Assembly (NCBI RefSeq): GCF_002813915.1
Contig: NZ_CP019335.1
Span: 3,889,777 to 3,953,776 of the forward strand
Direction: 5' to 3'
Length of the DNA stretch: 64,000 nucleotides
DNA from: Tenacibaculum sp. SZ-18
GTDB lineage: Bacteria > Bacteroidota > Bacteroidia > Flavobacteriales > Flavobacteriaceae
Under the pieces are notes generated by a model, which was given only the letters and a program-made list of their open reading frames with translations, did not search any database and was not told where the DNA came from. Each line of letters begins with the position of its first letter. The stretch's first letter is position 1. This document shows, one piece after another, positions 44,096 through 53,236 of this stretch. The translations under genes were made by a program, and so were the position numbers.

Positions 44096-46317
44096 TAGTT
44101 TTTATTTAGTTCTAATTGGTTGTAGAAAGTGAATAAACATTCATTTGTATAGTATTCACCATAAGTATTACGTAGAAACTTATTATTCATTTGTAAAAAC
44201 TCCTCTATTTCTATTTTACGTCTTTTTTTCAGTGTATTTTTCAATATTAATAGACTGTCTAAATGTTTTAGATTAATAAGTAGCGTATTATCACTTTGAA
44301 CAATTTGGATATAATCGGGTACATTATTTTCCGTTTGCCATTTTTCAATTATAGAAAGTGTTTCTTTTTCAGATGATTCTAAAAAACCAGGAATAGTATC
44401 TTTATTTAGTTTCCATGTTGCCTTTGATAAAATTATATTCTTGTACATAACTCTAGGTAAAAAGCTATGATTTGCTATAATAGAAGGCCAAGTGAAACTT
44501 ATGCTCTCTCTTTGATTTTGTAATTCTAGATCTGCTAAAAATTCATACACCGGTAGTGCATTTAAAGTATAATTATGCGCATTTGTAAGTTTTGGTATGA
44601 TTTCTCTTTCAAGTTTTTTAGAACTTAAAATTATTCTATCATTTTTAACAGATACCAATAAGTCGTTTACATGAATTTGATTTTCTTGACTCAATGTAGA
44701 TTTAGAGATGTATGGAATTTCATAATCTCTTAAATGAGTACGTCTTAAAATATTTCCCACTCTTGATTCAGGAAGATGAACAATTTCTGCTAAGATTTTA
44801 TCTGAATGTATTTTTTCTTCAATTGAAGTAATTTTTTTTACATATTCTTCAATCTCTTTTATATGTGTAAATCGACCTAATAATTTACCAGCACAAGCAC
44901 TTAAGTTGTGTAAAACAATAAAGTTACCTTTATCATTTTCAATAATTTCAGTAAAGGCAGATAATGTATCAGGTAAATTTCTGATATCAGAGACAATGGA
45001 AATAAAGTCTTCGTCCTTAAGATTTAATGTATAAGTACTTTTGTTTTTACACTCCAGAAATTTTTCAATAATAATCTTTTCTGCTTCATTTAATTTAAAA
45101 TGATATGTTGTTTTTCGTTTCTGAGAAGGTGTAATATCTTTTAGGAACGGAGTAGTATCTGATATTAAAGAATTTTGAATATATCCAATTCCACTTTCAA
45201 TATCTAATACTTCATTTAGCGATACTTCTTGATCTTCATAACGATTAATAAAACTTTTTTTAAAGCTTTTGAGGTTGCCATTTTCTTTATAGGTGTCAAG
45301 CTTTAATAAAAACGGAATTACTTTCTTTATTTGATAAACAATTTTTCGATCTAATTGATTATTTACGGATTCTAGCTTTAGATCCGTTTGAAACAAATAG
45401 TTAGCGTTATAGTCTATATTTAAATCCTTTACTGCTTTAATGATTTGATCATACAAATGGATCTCATTTCCAATGTTGAGATCCAAATCATCTAATGAAT
45501 TTTGTAATGATTTCAATCTTGATAAAAGCTCTTCAGAAGCAGTACAGGATTCGATTTGTTTTATTAATGTTTCAAAAGTGTCTTCGTTTCCGGTAATGTT
45601 AACCTCTATTTCATTTGTTAGAAGTTGATTTTCAATTAACGTGTCAATAAAGTTACTTGCTTCATCTTCATTAATTTCATCAGAAATTAATGAAGCTACT
45701 AATTCATTATAACTTGAACCAGTTTTACTTTTGTCAATAATAGCATCTAAATAATAATTTCTGTGTGCACCTTCAATACTATAACTTCTTTGATTTTTTT
45801 CCGAAGAATAATCAATAAATCTGTATTGATTAAAGTAAGAGTATAAGGAAGAGTTTGGGTAATACACAGCATTTTTTTTAATCGACTCTTCCTTTGAGTA
45901 TTTAGCTGCTAGATTGAATAAATAACCTGTGTCAAAACTTGTTCTTCTTGTAAATAAATCAACAGGTTTCAATTTTAGAGAAGTACTATCTGAAATTTCT
46001 CCAATTTCAATACCTGAAAATAATCCAAAAGGAGTACATCTTGTAGATGCTCTGAAAAGATATTTTAAAAAGGATTGTTTTAAAGTGGCTAGCTTATCAA
46101 AATTTGAAATTGAAACGTTTTTGTCAATTTCATCATAGAGTGGTTTTGAAGCCAAAAAAATAGCTTCTTTAATTACAGGGTTATCCCATAAAGTAATTAA
46201 ATCATTAACTTCAAGAGAAGATTTTTTAATCAACTCTTCATAGAAACTTAATGACAATACGGGACTTCTAAAACAAAAATTCCTTAAAAAATTATAAGGA
46301 TTTGTAGTTTTTTTCAT
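44095..46317 (-). CDS. Lantibiotic dehydratase (glutamylation domain, split LanB N-part)
   Basis: 740 residues. FRASTRCTPFGLFSGIEIGE at about 89-107 is the diagnostic Lant_dehydr_N motif; RRTSFDTGYLFNLAAKYSKE and NGNLKSFKKSFINRYEDQEV are further family segments, and FIVLHNLSACAGKLLGRFTH lies in the core. It glutamylates Ser/Thr of the precursor using Glu-tRNA. The separate elimination protein follows with a one-base overlap. A CAAAAATA/TATTTTTG -7 box and tandem operator lie upstream. Confidence 0.92.
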   Translation of the reverse strand: MKKTTNPYNFLRNFCFRSPVLSLSFYEELIKKSSLEVNDLITLWDNPVIKEAIFLASKPLYDEIDKNVSISNFDKLATLKQSFLKYLFRASTRCTPFGLFSGIEIGEISDSTSLKLKPVDLFTRRTSFDTGYLFNLAAKYSKEESIKKNAVYYPNSSLYSYFNQYRFIDYSSEKNQRSYSIEGAHRNYYLDAIIDKSKTGSSYNELVASLISDEINEDEASNFIDTLIENQLLTNEIEVNITGNEDTFETLIKQIESCTASEELLSRLKSLQNSLDDLDLNIGNEIHLYDQIIKAVKDLNIDYNANYLFQTDLKLESVNNQLDRKIVYQIKKVIPFLLKLDTYKENGNLKSFKKSFINRYEDQEVSLNEVLDIESGIGYIQNSLISDTTPFLKDITPSQKRKTTYHFKLNEAEKIIIEKFLECKNKSTYTLNLKDEDFISIVSDIRNLPDTLSAFTEIIENDKGNFIVLHNLSACAGKLLGRFTHIKEIEEYVKKITSIEEKIHSDKILAEIVHLPESRVGNILRRTHLRDYEIPYISKSTLSQENQIHVNDLLVSVKNDRIILSSKKLEREIIPKLTNAHNYTLNALPVYEFLADLELQNQRESISFTWPSIIANHSFLPRVMYKNIILSKATWKLNKDTIPGFLESSEKETLSIIEKWQTENNVPDYIQIVQSDNTLLINLKHLDSLLILKNTLKKRRKIEIEEFLQMNNKFLRNTYGEYYTNECLFTFYNQLELNKN

Positions 46318-46338
46318 TTGGTTTCTTGAGACTCAATA

Positions 46339-46346
46339 CAAAAATA
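46339..46346 (-). promoter_or_regulatory. Putative -7 box of the lanB operon
   Basis: Read on the minus strand, TATTTTTG matches TAnnTTTG and lies 21 bases before the lanB ATG. A TTTG about 16 bases upstream could be a poor -33. An activator site 80-120 bp further up fits a weak promoter. Confidence 0.45.
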
Positions 46347-46426
46347 GCCTTTTTCTGTAAAACAAAAAGTTAAAAACATTAAACACTTGTTAAATAAAGG
46401 TTTAAGTTGGTTTTTAACATTAGTTT

Positions 46427-46460
46427 AATTTATAAATCCAACCTATAGATTTATAAATCC
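46427..46460. promoter_or_regulatory. Tandem operator between lanB and the AraC regulator
   Basis: TTTATAAATC occurs at 46429-46438 and again at 46450-46459, exactly 21 bp apart, the second within the 12-bp palindrome GATTTATAAATC. The same core is found before the precursor gene. It lies 110-143 bp upstream of lanB and 149-182 bp upstream of the AraC gene, so it could serve both. Confidence 0.65.
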
Positions 46461-46608
46461 AGAGTAATGATGTTTTTATTCATAGCATTTCTGTAGTTGA
46501 TTTGTAGATGTGTTAATACTTCTGCTAACGGGGAAAAGCAGTAAAAGTTTTTAAACATATCAACCAACCAGAAAGTAAATGAGTATTTAAAATCTAAACC
46601 TTTGAATT

Positions 46609-47256
46609 ATGAATTTGAGTTTGCAAAATACTAATGGATCAACTAACGGGGAAATGTTATCCAAATTACTAAAAGACATTGAATCTCCTTTAACTTCAAT
46701 TATTGAAGAGTTCAAGAAATCGGAGACCGAGGGCGTACAACAGATGACAAAAAATGAACTCATTTTTACGCATAGTTTAGAAATCAAAAGAATTGTGGAC
46801 GAGGTGGTAAAAAAAGCAAACGGAACTACCTTTGAAGATTTGGTTTTCTTTAAAGTATATAGGTCAAACGAACGAGTACAATCTATGTGCAAAGAAGAAG
46901 TGAATACTCGTAAATTTTCAAAACAGGATATTTCTTGGTTACAAAAAATGGAACAGGAAATACACAAAAATATTAAACACAAAGATTTGAATTTATATGA
47001 TTTGTCGTTTAAGTTATCAGTAAGTGAAAGACAACTTCACAGAAAAATTAAAAACCTGGTAAAACTAACACCAAATAAATATATTCGAATTTTAAAACTT
47101 CAGAAAGCGAAAGATTTAATAGATAGTTATTTATACGATACTGTTTCGCAAATCTCATATGCAGTTGGATATTATGATACACATTATTTTTCAAAGTTGT
47201 TTAATCAACAATACGGAGTTTACCCTAAGGAATTATTGAAGTCACGAGAATTATAA
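46609..47256 (+). CDS. AraC family transcriptional regulator
   Basis: 215 residues. The C-terminal part (about 110-213) is an AraC-type double HTH: DLSFKLSVSERQLHRKIKNL, TPNKYIRILKLQKAKDLIDS and ISYAVGYYDTHYFSKLFNQQ followed by YGVYPKELL. The N-terminal 110 residues are helical with no recognised ligand domain, no signal peptide and no TM, so it is cytosolic. It is divergent from lanB with the tandem operator between, and ahead of the NHLM operon, so it could regulate either. CTAACGGGGAAA occurs both upstream (46525) and inside the gene (46643). Confidence 0.88.
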   Translation: MNLSLQNTNGSTNGEMLSKLLKDIESPLTSIIEEFKKSETEGVQQMTKNELIFTHSLEIKRIVDEVVKKANGTTFEDLVFFKVYRSNERVQSMCKEEVNTRKFSKQDISWLQKMEQEIHKNIKHKDLNLYDLSFKLSVSERQLHRKIKNLVKLTPNKYIRILKLQKAKDLIDSYLYDTVSQISYAVGYYDTHYFSKLFNQQYGVYPKELLKSREL

Positions 47257-47661
47257 ACTAAGCTAGGAGTGGTGATTTTTATTTCTATTTATTTCTCATT
47301 ATACAATTATGTTAACTACTTTCTAGCTTTTTTCATTCATGCTATGAATTAGGAAGGTTGAAGTTTTAATAGCCAATAACCGTTTAACAAAATAGGGTAG
47401 ATTAAAGGGATATGCTATTAAAATTTTTAATTGTTACTAAGTGAGAAATGTAACGCGATCTTGATAGAGATCGCGTTTTTTATGGTCTTTTTTATCAGAG
47501 AAAAATTCAGTTTTGTAGATCATATTAATTCGAATTTGACACATACTAGAAGTTTCTTTCTTCTAAGAATTTGGCAGATATACCTGTTATGTTGTCCTTT
47601 TTCTAGGACTTTATCAAACTAATTTAGCTAGCATAAATAGATAACAGAAAAGAATATAATT
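47257..47661. other. Intergenic region upstream of the NHLM operon
   Basis: 405 bases holding the AraC-gene terminator (47452-47482) and the presumed promoter of the export operon. TAATTTAG about 45 bases before the CNB ATG is a poor -7 candidate. An AGAAG/CTTCT hairpin is near 47550. A 63-codon open frame from 47431 crosses the terminator and is not credible. Confidence 0.4.
47452..47482 (+). terminator. Intrinsic terminator
   Basis: AACGCGATCT (47452-47461) pairs with AGATCGCGTT (47468-47477) around TGATAG, followed by T6. It separates the AraC gene from the NHLM operon. Confidence 0.88.
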
Positions 47662-48180
47662 ATGAAACGAGTACTTTTTTTATTAGGACATCTTGATGAT
47701 TTGGATATCGAATGGATGATTAATAACGGATATAAGGAAGAATTAGAGGTAGGAGATAGATTAATAGAAAAAGGTAAAACGATAGATAGTTTATACATTG
47801 TTTTATCGGGGAAATTATCTATTACAGATGGTAATAATGACCAGCTAATCGCAGAAATTGGTGCAGGTGAAATTGTTGGAGAGATGTCTTTTTTAGAATC
47901 ACGTCCGCCTTCAGTTTCGGTAATTGCAACTGAAGAAACAAGCGTTTATGCTATCTCTAGAGAGTTGATGAATAGTCGATTAGCTTCGAATTTAGAGTTT
48001 AAAGCAAACTTTTATTATGCATTGGCATTATTCCTGTCAAATAGATTAAGAAAAACTACTAGTCAATTAGGATATGGGAATCCTAGTGAAGAAGATTTAA
48101 TTGATGAATCTGTTTTAGATGGTGTATCAATGGGAGGTTCAAGATTCGGACAAATATTACAAAAATTTTCAGAGGTATAA
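47662..48180 (+). CDS. Cyclic nucleotide-binding domain protein
   Basis: 172 residues. The CNB domain (about 20-135) shows EELEVGDRLIEKGKTIDSLY, IVLSGKLSITDG and the phosphate-binding cassette GEIVGEMSFLESRPPSVSVI, with Glu in GEM and Arg in the ESRPPS loop that contact the cyclic phosphate. There is no HTH at the C-terminus, so it is not a CRP-type activator; the tail (about 140-172) is Gly/Ser-rich. First gene of the NHLM export operon, where such CNB proteins are known. Two adenylate cyclases lie downstream, so cAMP is the likely ligand. Confidence 0.85.
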   Translation: MKRVLFLLGHLDDLDIEWMINNGYKEELEVGDRLIEKGKTIDSLYIVLSGKLSITDGNNDQLIAEIGAGEIVGEMSFLESRPPSVSVIATEETSVYAISRELMNSRLASNLEFKANFYYALALFLSNRLRKTTSQLGYGNPSEEDLIDESVLDGVSMGGSRFGQILQKFSEV

Positions 48181-48192
48181 TTGAAGGCAAAC

Positions 48193-49746
48193 ATGGGGCA
48201 TAGGTTTACAATCACATTTATTTTTACTTTTCTATTATATTGTGTAAATGCACAACAAATCGGTAAGTCCGATATTGTTAATTTAGCTGAACTTACATTG
48301 GATAAAAGCCCAATTGTGGAAAGTAATCAGTTAAGAATTACTAACGCAGAAGGAGATTATCAAGTTCAGCAAAGTATTTTCGATTATCAATTAAGATCGG
48401 GGGTGACAACTGATAGAAGCGTATCGAACTTATATACATTTGATCCAAGGTTTTCGGTGTTAAACGATGACTTAGAATCAACAAGATTTATAACTACTCT
48501 TGGTTTACAAAAAAGATTTAGAATCGGCTTAGTTGCTGATTTTTCTGTTGATTATTCATCATCAAAAGATAATTTACCTCTAGATAGGTTCGGTCAAACT
48601 GTAGGAGCCGATATAAGAGAACATGTAGTTTCAAGTACTTTCTCGTTAACTCAACCTTTACTAAGAGGGAATGCGAATGTTGCTGATGCTTTAGAAAAGT
48701 CGACTCTTTTAGACTTAGAAAGCGAGAAAACAAACTTGAATTTTAGAAACTCTGTAGAAGTACTTCAACTAGCAAGTGCTTATTGGGATTATGTAGCCTC
48801 GTTTAAAAGTTTAGAGATTTTTAGAGAAAACGAAAAAAGAGTTCGAAGAGTACTTGATATAACAGATGAATTAGTAAAAGCAGATAAAAAACCAGCTGGT
48901 GATTTATCTCAAATTCAGGCCGATTTAGCGAATCAAGCAAGACAAACAACGGTTGCAGAGCAGCGATTTTATGCTGCAAAATTAAATTTAGGAAGAGTAA
49001 TAGGGTTAAGTGAAGACGAGAGTAAGAAATTAGCAAACCCTACAAATGACTTTCCAGAAGTATTAGCGTCAGGTTACAGTAAAGATTTGATTCTTCAGGA
49101 TTATATTGATATAGCTCATGCTAATCGAAGTGATATAGAAGCCTCTCTGCAAACGGAAGAAGCGATAAAAACAAGATTATCATTAGTTGAAAATAGTAAA
49201 AAACCTCAGCTGGATTTATCAGGGTTTGTTAATTACGGAGGACTTAATTTTGGGAATGGTTTAAGTAATGCATTGTCAACTTTTTCTCAAAGAGATGGGA
49301 GAAACCTTGGTTTTGGACTTAGTTTAAACTTCACTTTTGCGTTGAACAATAATAATGCTCAGGGTAATTATTTAAAGAATAAAACACTATTTGAAAATCA
49401 GCAGATTTCTAATGAAAACTTAAAAAGAAATGTTGCATTAAATGTTTCTATCGCTGTGCAAAATTTAGAGAATAGTGTGACTATTCTCGAAAAAGCGGAA
49501 TTATCTCTACGTTATTACAGACAAGTTTTTGAAAATGAGCAAGAAAAGTTTCAAAACGGATTAACTACACTTTTAAACTTAATTATTTTCCAAGAAAGAT
49601 TAACGTTCGCTCAGTTAGAATATTTACAAGCACATCAACTTTTTGCAAATGCAGTTGTAAACCTGAGGTACGAAACAGGAACACTACTTAGAAAAACTAA
49701 CTCACAAATATCAAAGGAATTATTTTATTCAATTCCAAAAAAATAA
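48193..49746 (+). CDS. TolC family outer-membrane channel
   Basis: 517 residues from ATG 48193; TTG at 48181, right after the previous stop, would add four residues. Signal peptide MGHRFTITFIFTFLLYCVNA then QQ. The two repeats typical of TolC are seen, with long coiled coils (SVEVLQLASAYWDYVASFKS, KKPAGDLSQIQADLANQARQ; NLKRNVALNVSIAVQNLENS and LSLRYYRQVFENEQEKFQNG). Forms the outer-membrane part of the type I export system with the HlyD and ABC proteins that follow. Confidence 0.9.
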   Translation: MGHRFTITFIFTFLLYCVNAQQIGKSDIVNLAELTLDKSPIVESNQLRITNAEGDYQVQQSIFDYQLRSGVTTDRSVSNLYTFDPRFSVLNDDLESTRFITTLGLQKRFRIGLVADFSVDYSSSKDNLPLDRFGQTVGADIREHVVSSTFSLTQPLLRGNANVADALEKSTLLDLESEKTNLNFRNSVEVLQLASAYWDYVASFKSLEIFRENEKRVRRVLDITDELVKADKKPAGDLSQIQADLANQARQTTVAEQRFYAAKLNLGRVIGLSEDESKKLANPTNDFPEVLASGYSKDLILQDYIDIAHANRSDIEASLQTEEAIKTRLSLVENSKKPQLDLSGFVNYGGLNFGNGLSNALSTFSQRDGRNLGFGLSLNFTFALNNNNAQGNYLKNKTLFENQQISNENLKRNVALNVSIAVQNLENSVTILEKAELSLRYYRQVFENEQEKFQNGLTTLLNLIIFQERLTFAQLEYLQAHQLFANAVVNLRYETGTLLRKTNSQISKELFYSIPKK

Positions 49747-49759
49747 AAAACAAAACAAA

Positions 49760-51025
49760 ATGGCAGCAGGATTTTTTAGAAAAGCAGCATTAGAAAAGCT
49801 TTCGACACCAGAAAAACTGGATCAGTTAATAAAAGTAACAAGTCCTAAAGGATGGATTGCGTTAGTAACAGTATTTATTGCTTTAACCACTGGAATTGTG
49901 TGGTCTTTCTTTGGTAATATAAAAACAAAATTAAATGTAACGGGAGTATTATTAGGTGGAGAGATTCATGAGGTAGTTTCAACTTCTCAAGGACAGTTAA
50001 TTCAACTAACGATTAATATCGGAGATAACATTGAAAAGGGACAAGTAGTTGGACTGATAGAGCAACCAGAACTTTTTCAGCAGATTGAAGAGGTGAAAGC
50101 ATCTCTAAAAGAACGTGAGTTTGAGTTAAAAAGATTGTTGTCATTTGGAAGTGAGGATACAAAAATTCAAGGAGAGTTAATTGTACAACAAAGAAGCAGT
50201 ATCGAGTTGCAAATAAAATCTGATCAAAAAAGATTAGACTTTCTGAGAAATCAATTAGAAACCGAACAAGGTTTATTGAAGAAAGGATTAATTACAAGAA
50301 CTCAAGTCGTAAATACAGAACAACAAATTGAAGTATCAAAAAATTCAATCGAGAGATTAAAAGCACAGCTTGTTCAAACTTCAAGTCAAAAACTGAATTT
50401 AGGATTTGATTTACAGCAAAAAATAAATTTGAGTAAACAACGTATTTCGGAAGCAGAAAGAAGATTAAAGCATCTAGAAGAACGTTACTCAAAACAAACA
50501 AAAATTACAAGCTCCTATTCTGGAGAAGTGGTTGAAATATTAACTGATATAGGTGTGATTGTAAGACAAGGTTCTCCTTTATTTAAGTTGAAAAATCAAA
50601 ACCAAAATCAAGATGATAGTAAACTAAGAGGGGTGTTATATATTCCTTCTCAAGATGGGAAAAAGATCAAAGAAGGGATGCAAGCTTTAGTTGTTCCTTC
50701 AACCGTTCAACCTCAAGAATTCGGTTTTATGAAAGGGAAGATTACATATGTTTCTGATTTCCCAATTACCCAAAAAGGAATGATGATGACGGTTAAGAAT
50801 GATCAATTAGTTAGAGGTTTATTATCGCAAGGAGCATTATTTGAAGTGTATGTTGAGTTTGAAAAAGATAAAGCAGCTTACAGTGGGTTTAAATGGACAT
50901 CAGCTCAAGGACCTAAGATCTTAATTAATGAAGGAACTTCTTGTATGGGAAAAATTACGGTAAAATCAGAGCCGCCAATAGCCTTAGTAGTTCCTGCATT
51001 TAAGAAGTTTTTTGATCTTTATTAA
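49760..51025 (+). CDS. NHLM-type HlyD family secretion protein
   Basis: 421 residues, periplasmic adaptor. A single TM (about 33-52, IALVTVFIALTTGIVWSFFG), a biotinyl-lipoyl half (GGEIHEVVSTSQGQLIQLTI, NIGDNIEKGQVVGLIEQPEL), a coiled coil (about 110-245) and the second half (TKITSSYSGEVVEILTDIGV, IVRQGSPLFKL). Joins the ABC exporter to TolC; the locus fits the NHLM secretion group. Fourteen bases after the TolC gene. Confidence 0.9.
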   Translation: MAAGFFRKAALEKLSTPEKLDQLIKVTSPKGWIALVTVFIALTTGIVWSFFGNIKTKLNVTGVLLGGEIHEVVSTSQGQLIQLTINIGDNIEKGQVVGLIEQPELFQQIEEVKASLKEREFELKRLLSFGSEDTKIQGELIVQQRSSIELQIKSDQKRLDFLRNQLETEQGLLKKGLITRTQVVNTEQQIEVSKNSIERLKAQLVQTSSQKLNLGFDLQQKINLSKQRISEAERRLKHLEERYSKQTKITSSYSGEVVEILTDIGVIVRQGSPLFKLKNQNQNQDDSKLRGVLYIPSQDGKKIKEGMQALVVPSTVQPQEFGFMKGKITYVSDFPITQKGMMMTVKNDQLVRGLLSQGALFEVYVEFEKDKAAYSGFKWTSAQGPKILINEGTSCMGKITVKSEPPIALVVPAFKKFFDLY

Positions 51026-51038
51026 TACCCGTTGAGTT

Positions 51039-53228
51039 ATGTTTACAAAGAAAGATAATACAAAAACCAAACTACCTAAAAGAGTTACTACTCCAACTGT
51101 ATTGCAGATGGAAGGAGTAGAATGTGGTGCCGCTGCCTTGAGTATCATTTTGGGATATTATGGGAAGTTTGTTCCATTGGAGAAACTAAGAATCTCTTGT
51201 GGGGTTTCTAGAGATGGTTTAAAAGCTACAAATATTTTAAAAGCTGCAAGACAATATGGTCTTGAGGGTAAAGGATATGCAAAATCTATAGAAAAGTTGA
51301 AAGAGTTGGAAATGCCAGCAATTATTTTCTGGAATTTTAATCACTTTTTAGTCATTGAAGGGTTCACAAAAGATAGAGTGTATTTAAGTGATCCAGCTCA
51401 AGGAAGGTATTATGTGAGTCATCAAGAGTTTGATGATGCATACACGGGTGTGGTTCTTACTTTTAAGCCTGGAGAAAAATTTGAAAAAGGGAACGAAAAG
51501 CAAGGATTGCTTAATTCTTTAGCTTCTAGAGTTTCTAATTCAAAATTAAGTCTAACCTATATAGTCCTTGCGAGTTTGTTTTTAGTAATTCCAGGATTAG
51601 TAATTCCATCATTTACCAAGATTTTTATTGATAAATATTTAATCAATGGAATATCAAGTTTCGTGATGCCATTATTATTAATAATGGGAGGTATGTTGGC
51701 TGTAAATGCGTTATTGGTATATATACAACAATATTATTTATTAAGATTAGAAACAAAGCTAGCGCTAACTACTTCGAGTAAGTTTTTATGGCATGTATTT
51801 CATTTACCAATAGCTTTTTTTACTCAACGTTATAGCGGAGAAATCGGGAATCGTGTTTCTTTAAATGATAAAGTAGCAAAGTTATTAAGTGGTGATTTAG
51901 CTAATTCAGCATTAAATGTCATTATGGTAGTTTTCTATGCTTTATTAATGTTCTCTTATGATGTCCTTCTAACAGTAATTGGAATTGTGATGGCCAGTTT
52001 AAATATCGTAATTCTTCAATATGTTTCTCGTGCAAGAAAAGATGGAAATAGGAGATTAACCAGTGAAAACGGCAAGTTATTAGGTACTACTACATCTGGA
52101 ATTAGTATGATTGAAACGTTAAAAGCTTCAGGAAGAGAAAATGATTTCTTCACCAATTGGACTGGTTATTTGGCGAAAGTTGTAAATGCTCAACAAGAAT
52201 TGGGATGGTTAACTACAAGATTAAATACAGTGCCACCCTTATTAATGTCTTTAAATAGCGCAATCATTTTAGGAGTTGGAGCAACTAGAGTTATGAATGG
52301 AGAAATGACTTTGGGTATGTTGGTTGCATTTATATACTTAATGAACAATTTTATAGGTCCTGTAAATCAATTGGTTTCTGTAGGTAGTTTACTACAAGAA
52401 ACAGAAAGTGATATGGCCAGGATTGATGATGTATTAAACTATGAAGTTGCTAGCGAGTTTGAACATGATGAAAATGAACCAGAAAACAAGAGAGAGTTTC
52501 ATAACAAACTATCTGGTCATTTCGAAATGAAAAATATCACATTTGGATACAATACTACAATGGATCCGTTAATTGAGAATTTCAGCTTAAAAGTAGAGCC
52601 AGGAAGCAGGGTTGCCTTAGTTGGTGGTTCTGGTAGTGGAAAATCTACAGTAGCACGATTAGCATCTGGTTTATACGATCCATGGAACGGAGATATTCTT
52701 TTCGATGATGTTCCTAGGAGAGAAATACCTAGACATATATTAAATGAATCTGTTGCAGTTATAGACCAAGAAGTTTTAATGTTTAAAGGATCGATTCAAG
52801 AGAATATCGCATTTTGGGATCATAAAATTCCAGAGAAGAGCATTATTCAATCAGCAAAGGATGCAGCAATACATGATGTAGTAGCCTCTAGAGCTGAGGC
52901 CTATGATAGTGCTGTTGCTGAGAGAGGGGCAAATTTTAGTGGAGGGCAACGTCAAAGATTAGAAATAGCTCGAGCATTAGCGCTAAATCCATCTATTTTG
53001 GTTATGGATGAAGCTACTAGTGCGTTAGATCCAAAATCTGAAAAGATTGTGATGGATAATATTAAAAGACGCGGTTGTACCTGTCTTATAGTGGCACATA
53101 GGTTAAGTACAATTATGGATTGTGATGAAATTATTGTGATGGAGTTTGGAAAGATAGTAGAAAGAGGAACACACAAGGAATTATTAGAGAAATCAGGAGC
53201 ATATGCTCGTTTAATTGACGCAAAATAA
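51039..53228 (+). CDS. NHLM-type ABC exporter with C39 leader peptidase
   Basis: 729 residues: C39 peptidase, six TM helices (about 165-445) and ATPase. The catalytic Cys29 is in MEGVECGAAALSIILGYYG, His102 in NFNHFLVIEG and Asp118 in LSDPAQGR, so the peptidase looks active and should cleave after Gly-Gly. ATPase motifs: GGSGSGKSTVARLASG (Walker A), FSGGQRQRLEIARAL (signature), ILVMDEATSALDP (Walker B) and IVAHRLST. All intact precursor leaders downstream end in Gly-Gly, so they are the expected substrates; the nearby lanthipeptide precursor has Gly-Gly as well. Confidence 0.94.
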   Translation: MFTKKDNTKTKLPKRVTTPTVLQMEGVECGAAALSIILGYYGKFVPLEKLRISCGVSRDGLKATNILKAARQYGLEGKGYAKSIEKLKELEMPAIIFWNFNHFLVIEGFTKDRVYLSDPAQGRYYVSHQEFDDAYTGVVLTFKPGEKFEKGNEKQGLLNSLASRVSNSKLSLTYIVLASLFLVIPGLVIPSFTKIFIDKYLINGISSFVMPLLLIMGGMLAVNALLVYIQQYYLLRLETKLALTTSSKFLWHVFHLPIAFFTQRYSGEIGNRVSLNDKVAKLLSGDLANSALNVIMVVFYALLMFSYDVLLTVIGIVMASLNIVILQYVSRARKDGNRRLTSENGKLLGTTTSGISMIETLKASGRENDFFTNWTGYLAKVVNAQQELGWLTTRLNTVPPLLMSLNSAIILGVGATRVMNGEMTLGMLVAFIYLMNNFIGPVNQLVSVGSLLQETESDMARIDDVLNYEVASEFEHDENEPENKREFHNKLSGHFEMKNITFGYNTTMDPLIENFSLKVEPGSRVALVGGSGSGKSTVARLASGLYDPWNGDILFDDVPRREIPRHILNESVAVIDQEVLMFKGSIQENIAFWDHKIPEKSIIQSAKDAAIHDVVASRAEAYDSAVAERGANFSGGQRQRLEIARALALNPSILVMDEATSALDPKSEKIVMDNIKRRGCTCLIVAHRLSTIMDCDEIIVMEFGKIVERGTHKELLEKSGAYARLIDAK

Positions 53229-53236
53229 TCATCGAA

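Noticed and set aside
41225..46608. A LanC cyclase gene within the lanthipeptide locus
   Set aside because: All frames in the locus are assigned and none has the zinc-ligand motifs of LanC.
46587..46982. 131-codon minus-strand frame opposite the AraC gene
   Set aside because: A Ser/Cys/Phe-rich shadow of an evident AraC coding sequence; many similar antisense frames elsewhere were dropped for the same reason.
47431..47622. 63-codon open frame on plus strand
   Set aside because: It spans the intrinsic terminator at 47452-47482, has no recognisable motif and unusual composition; treated as chance.
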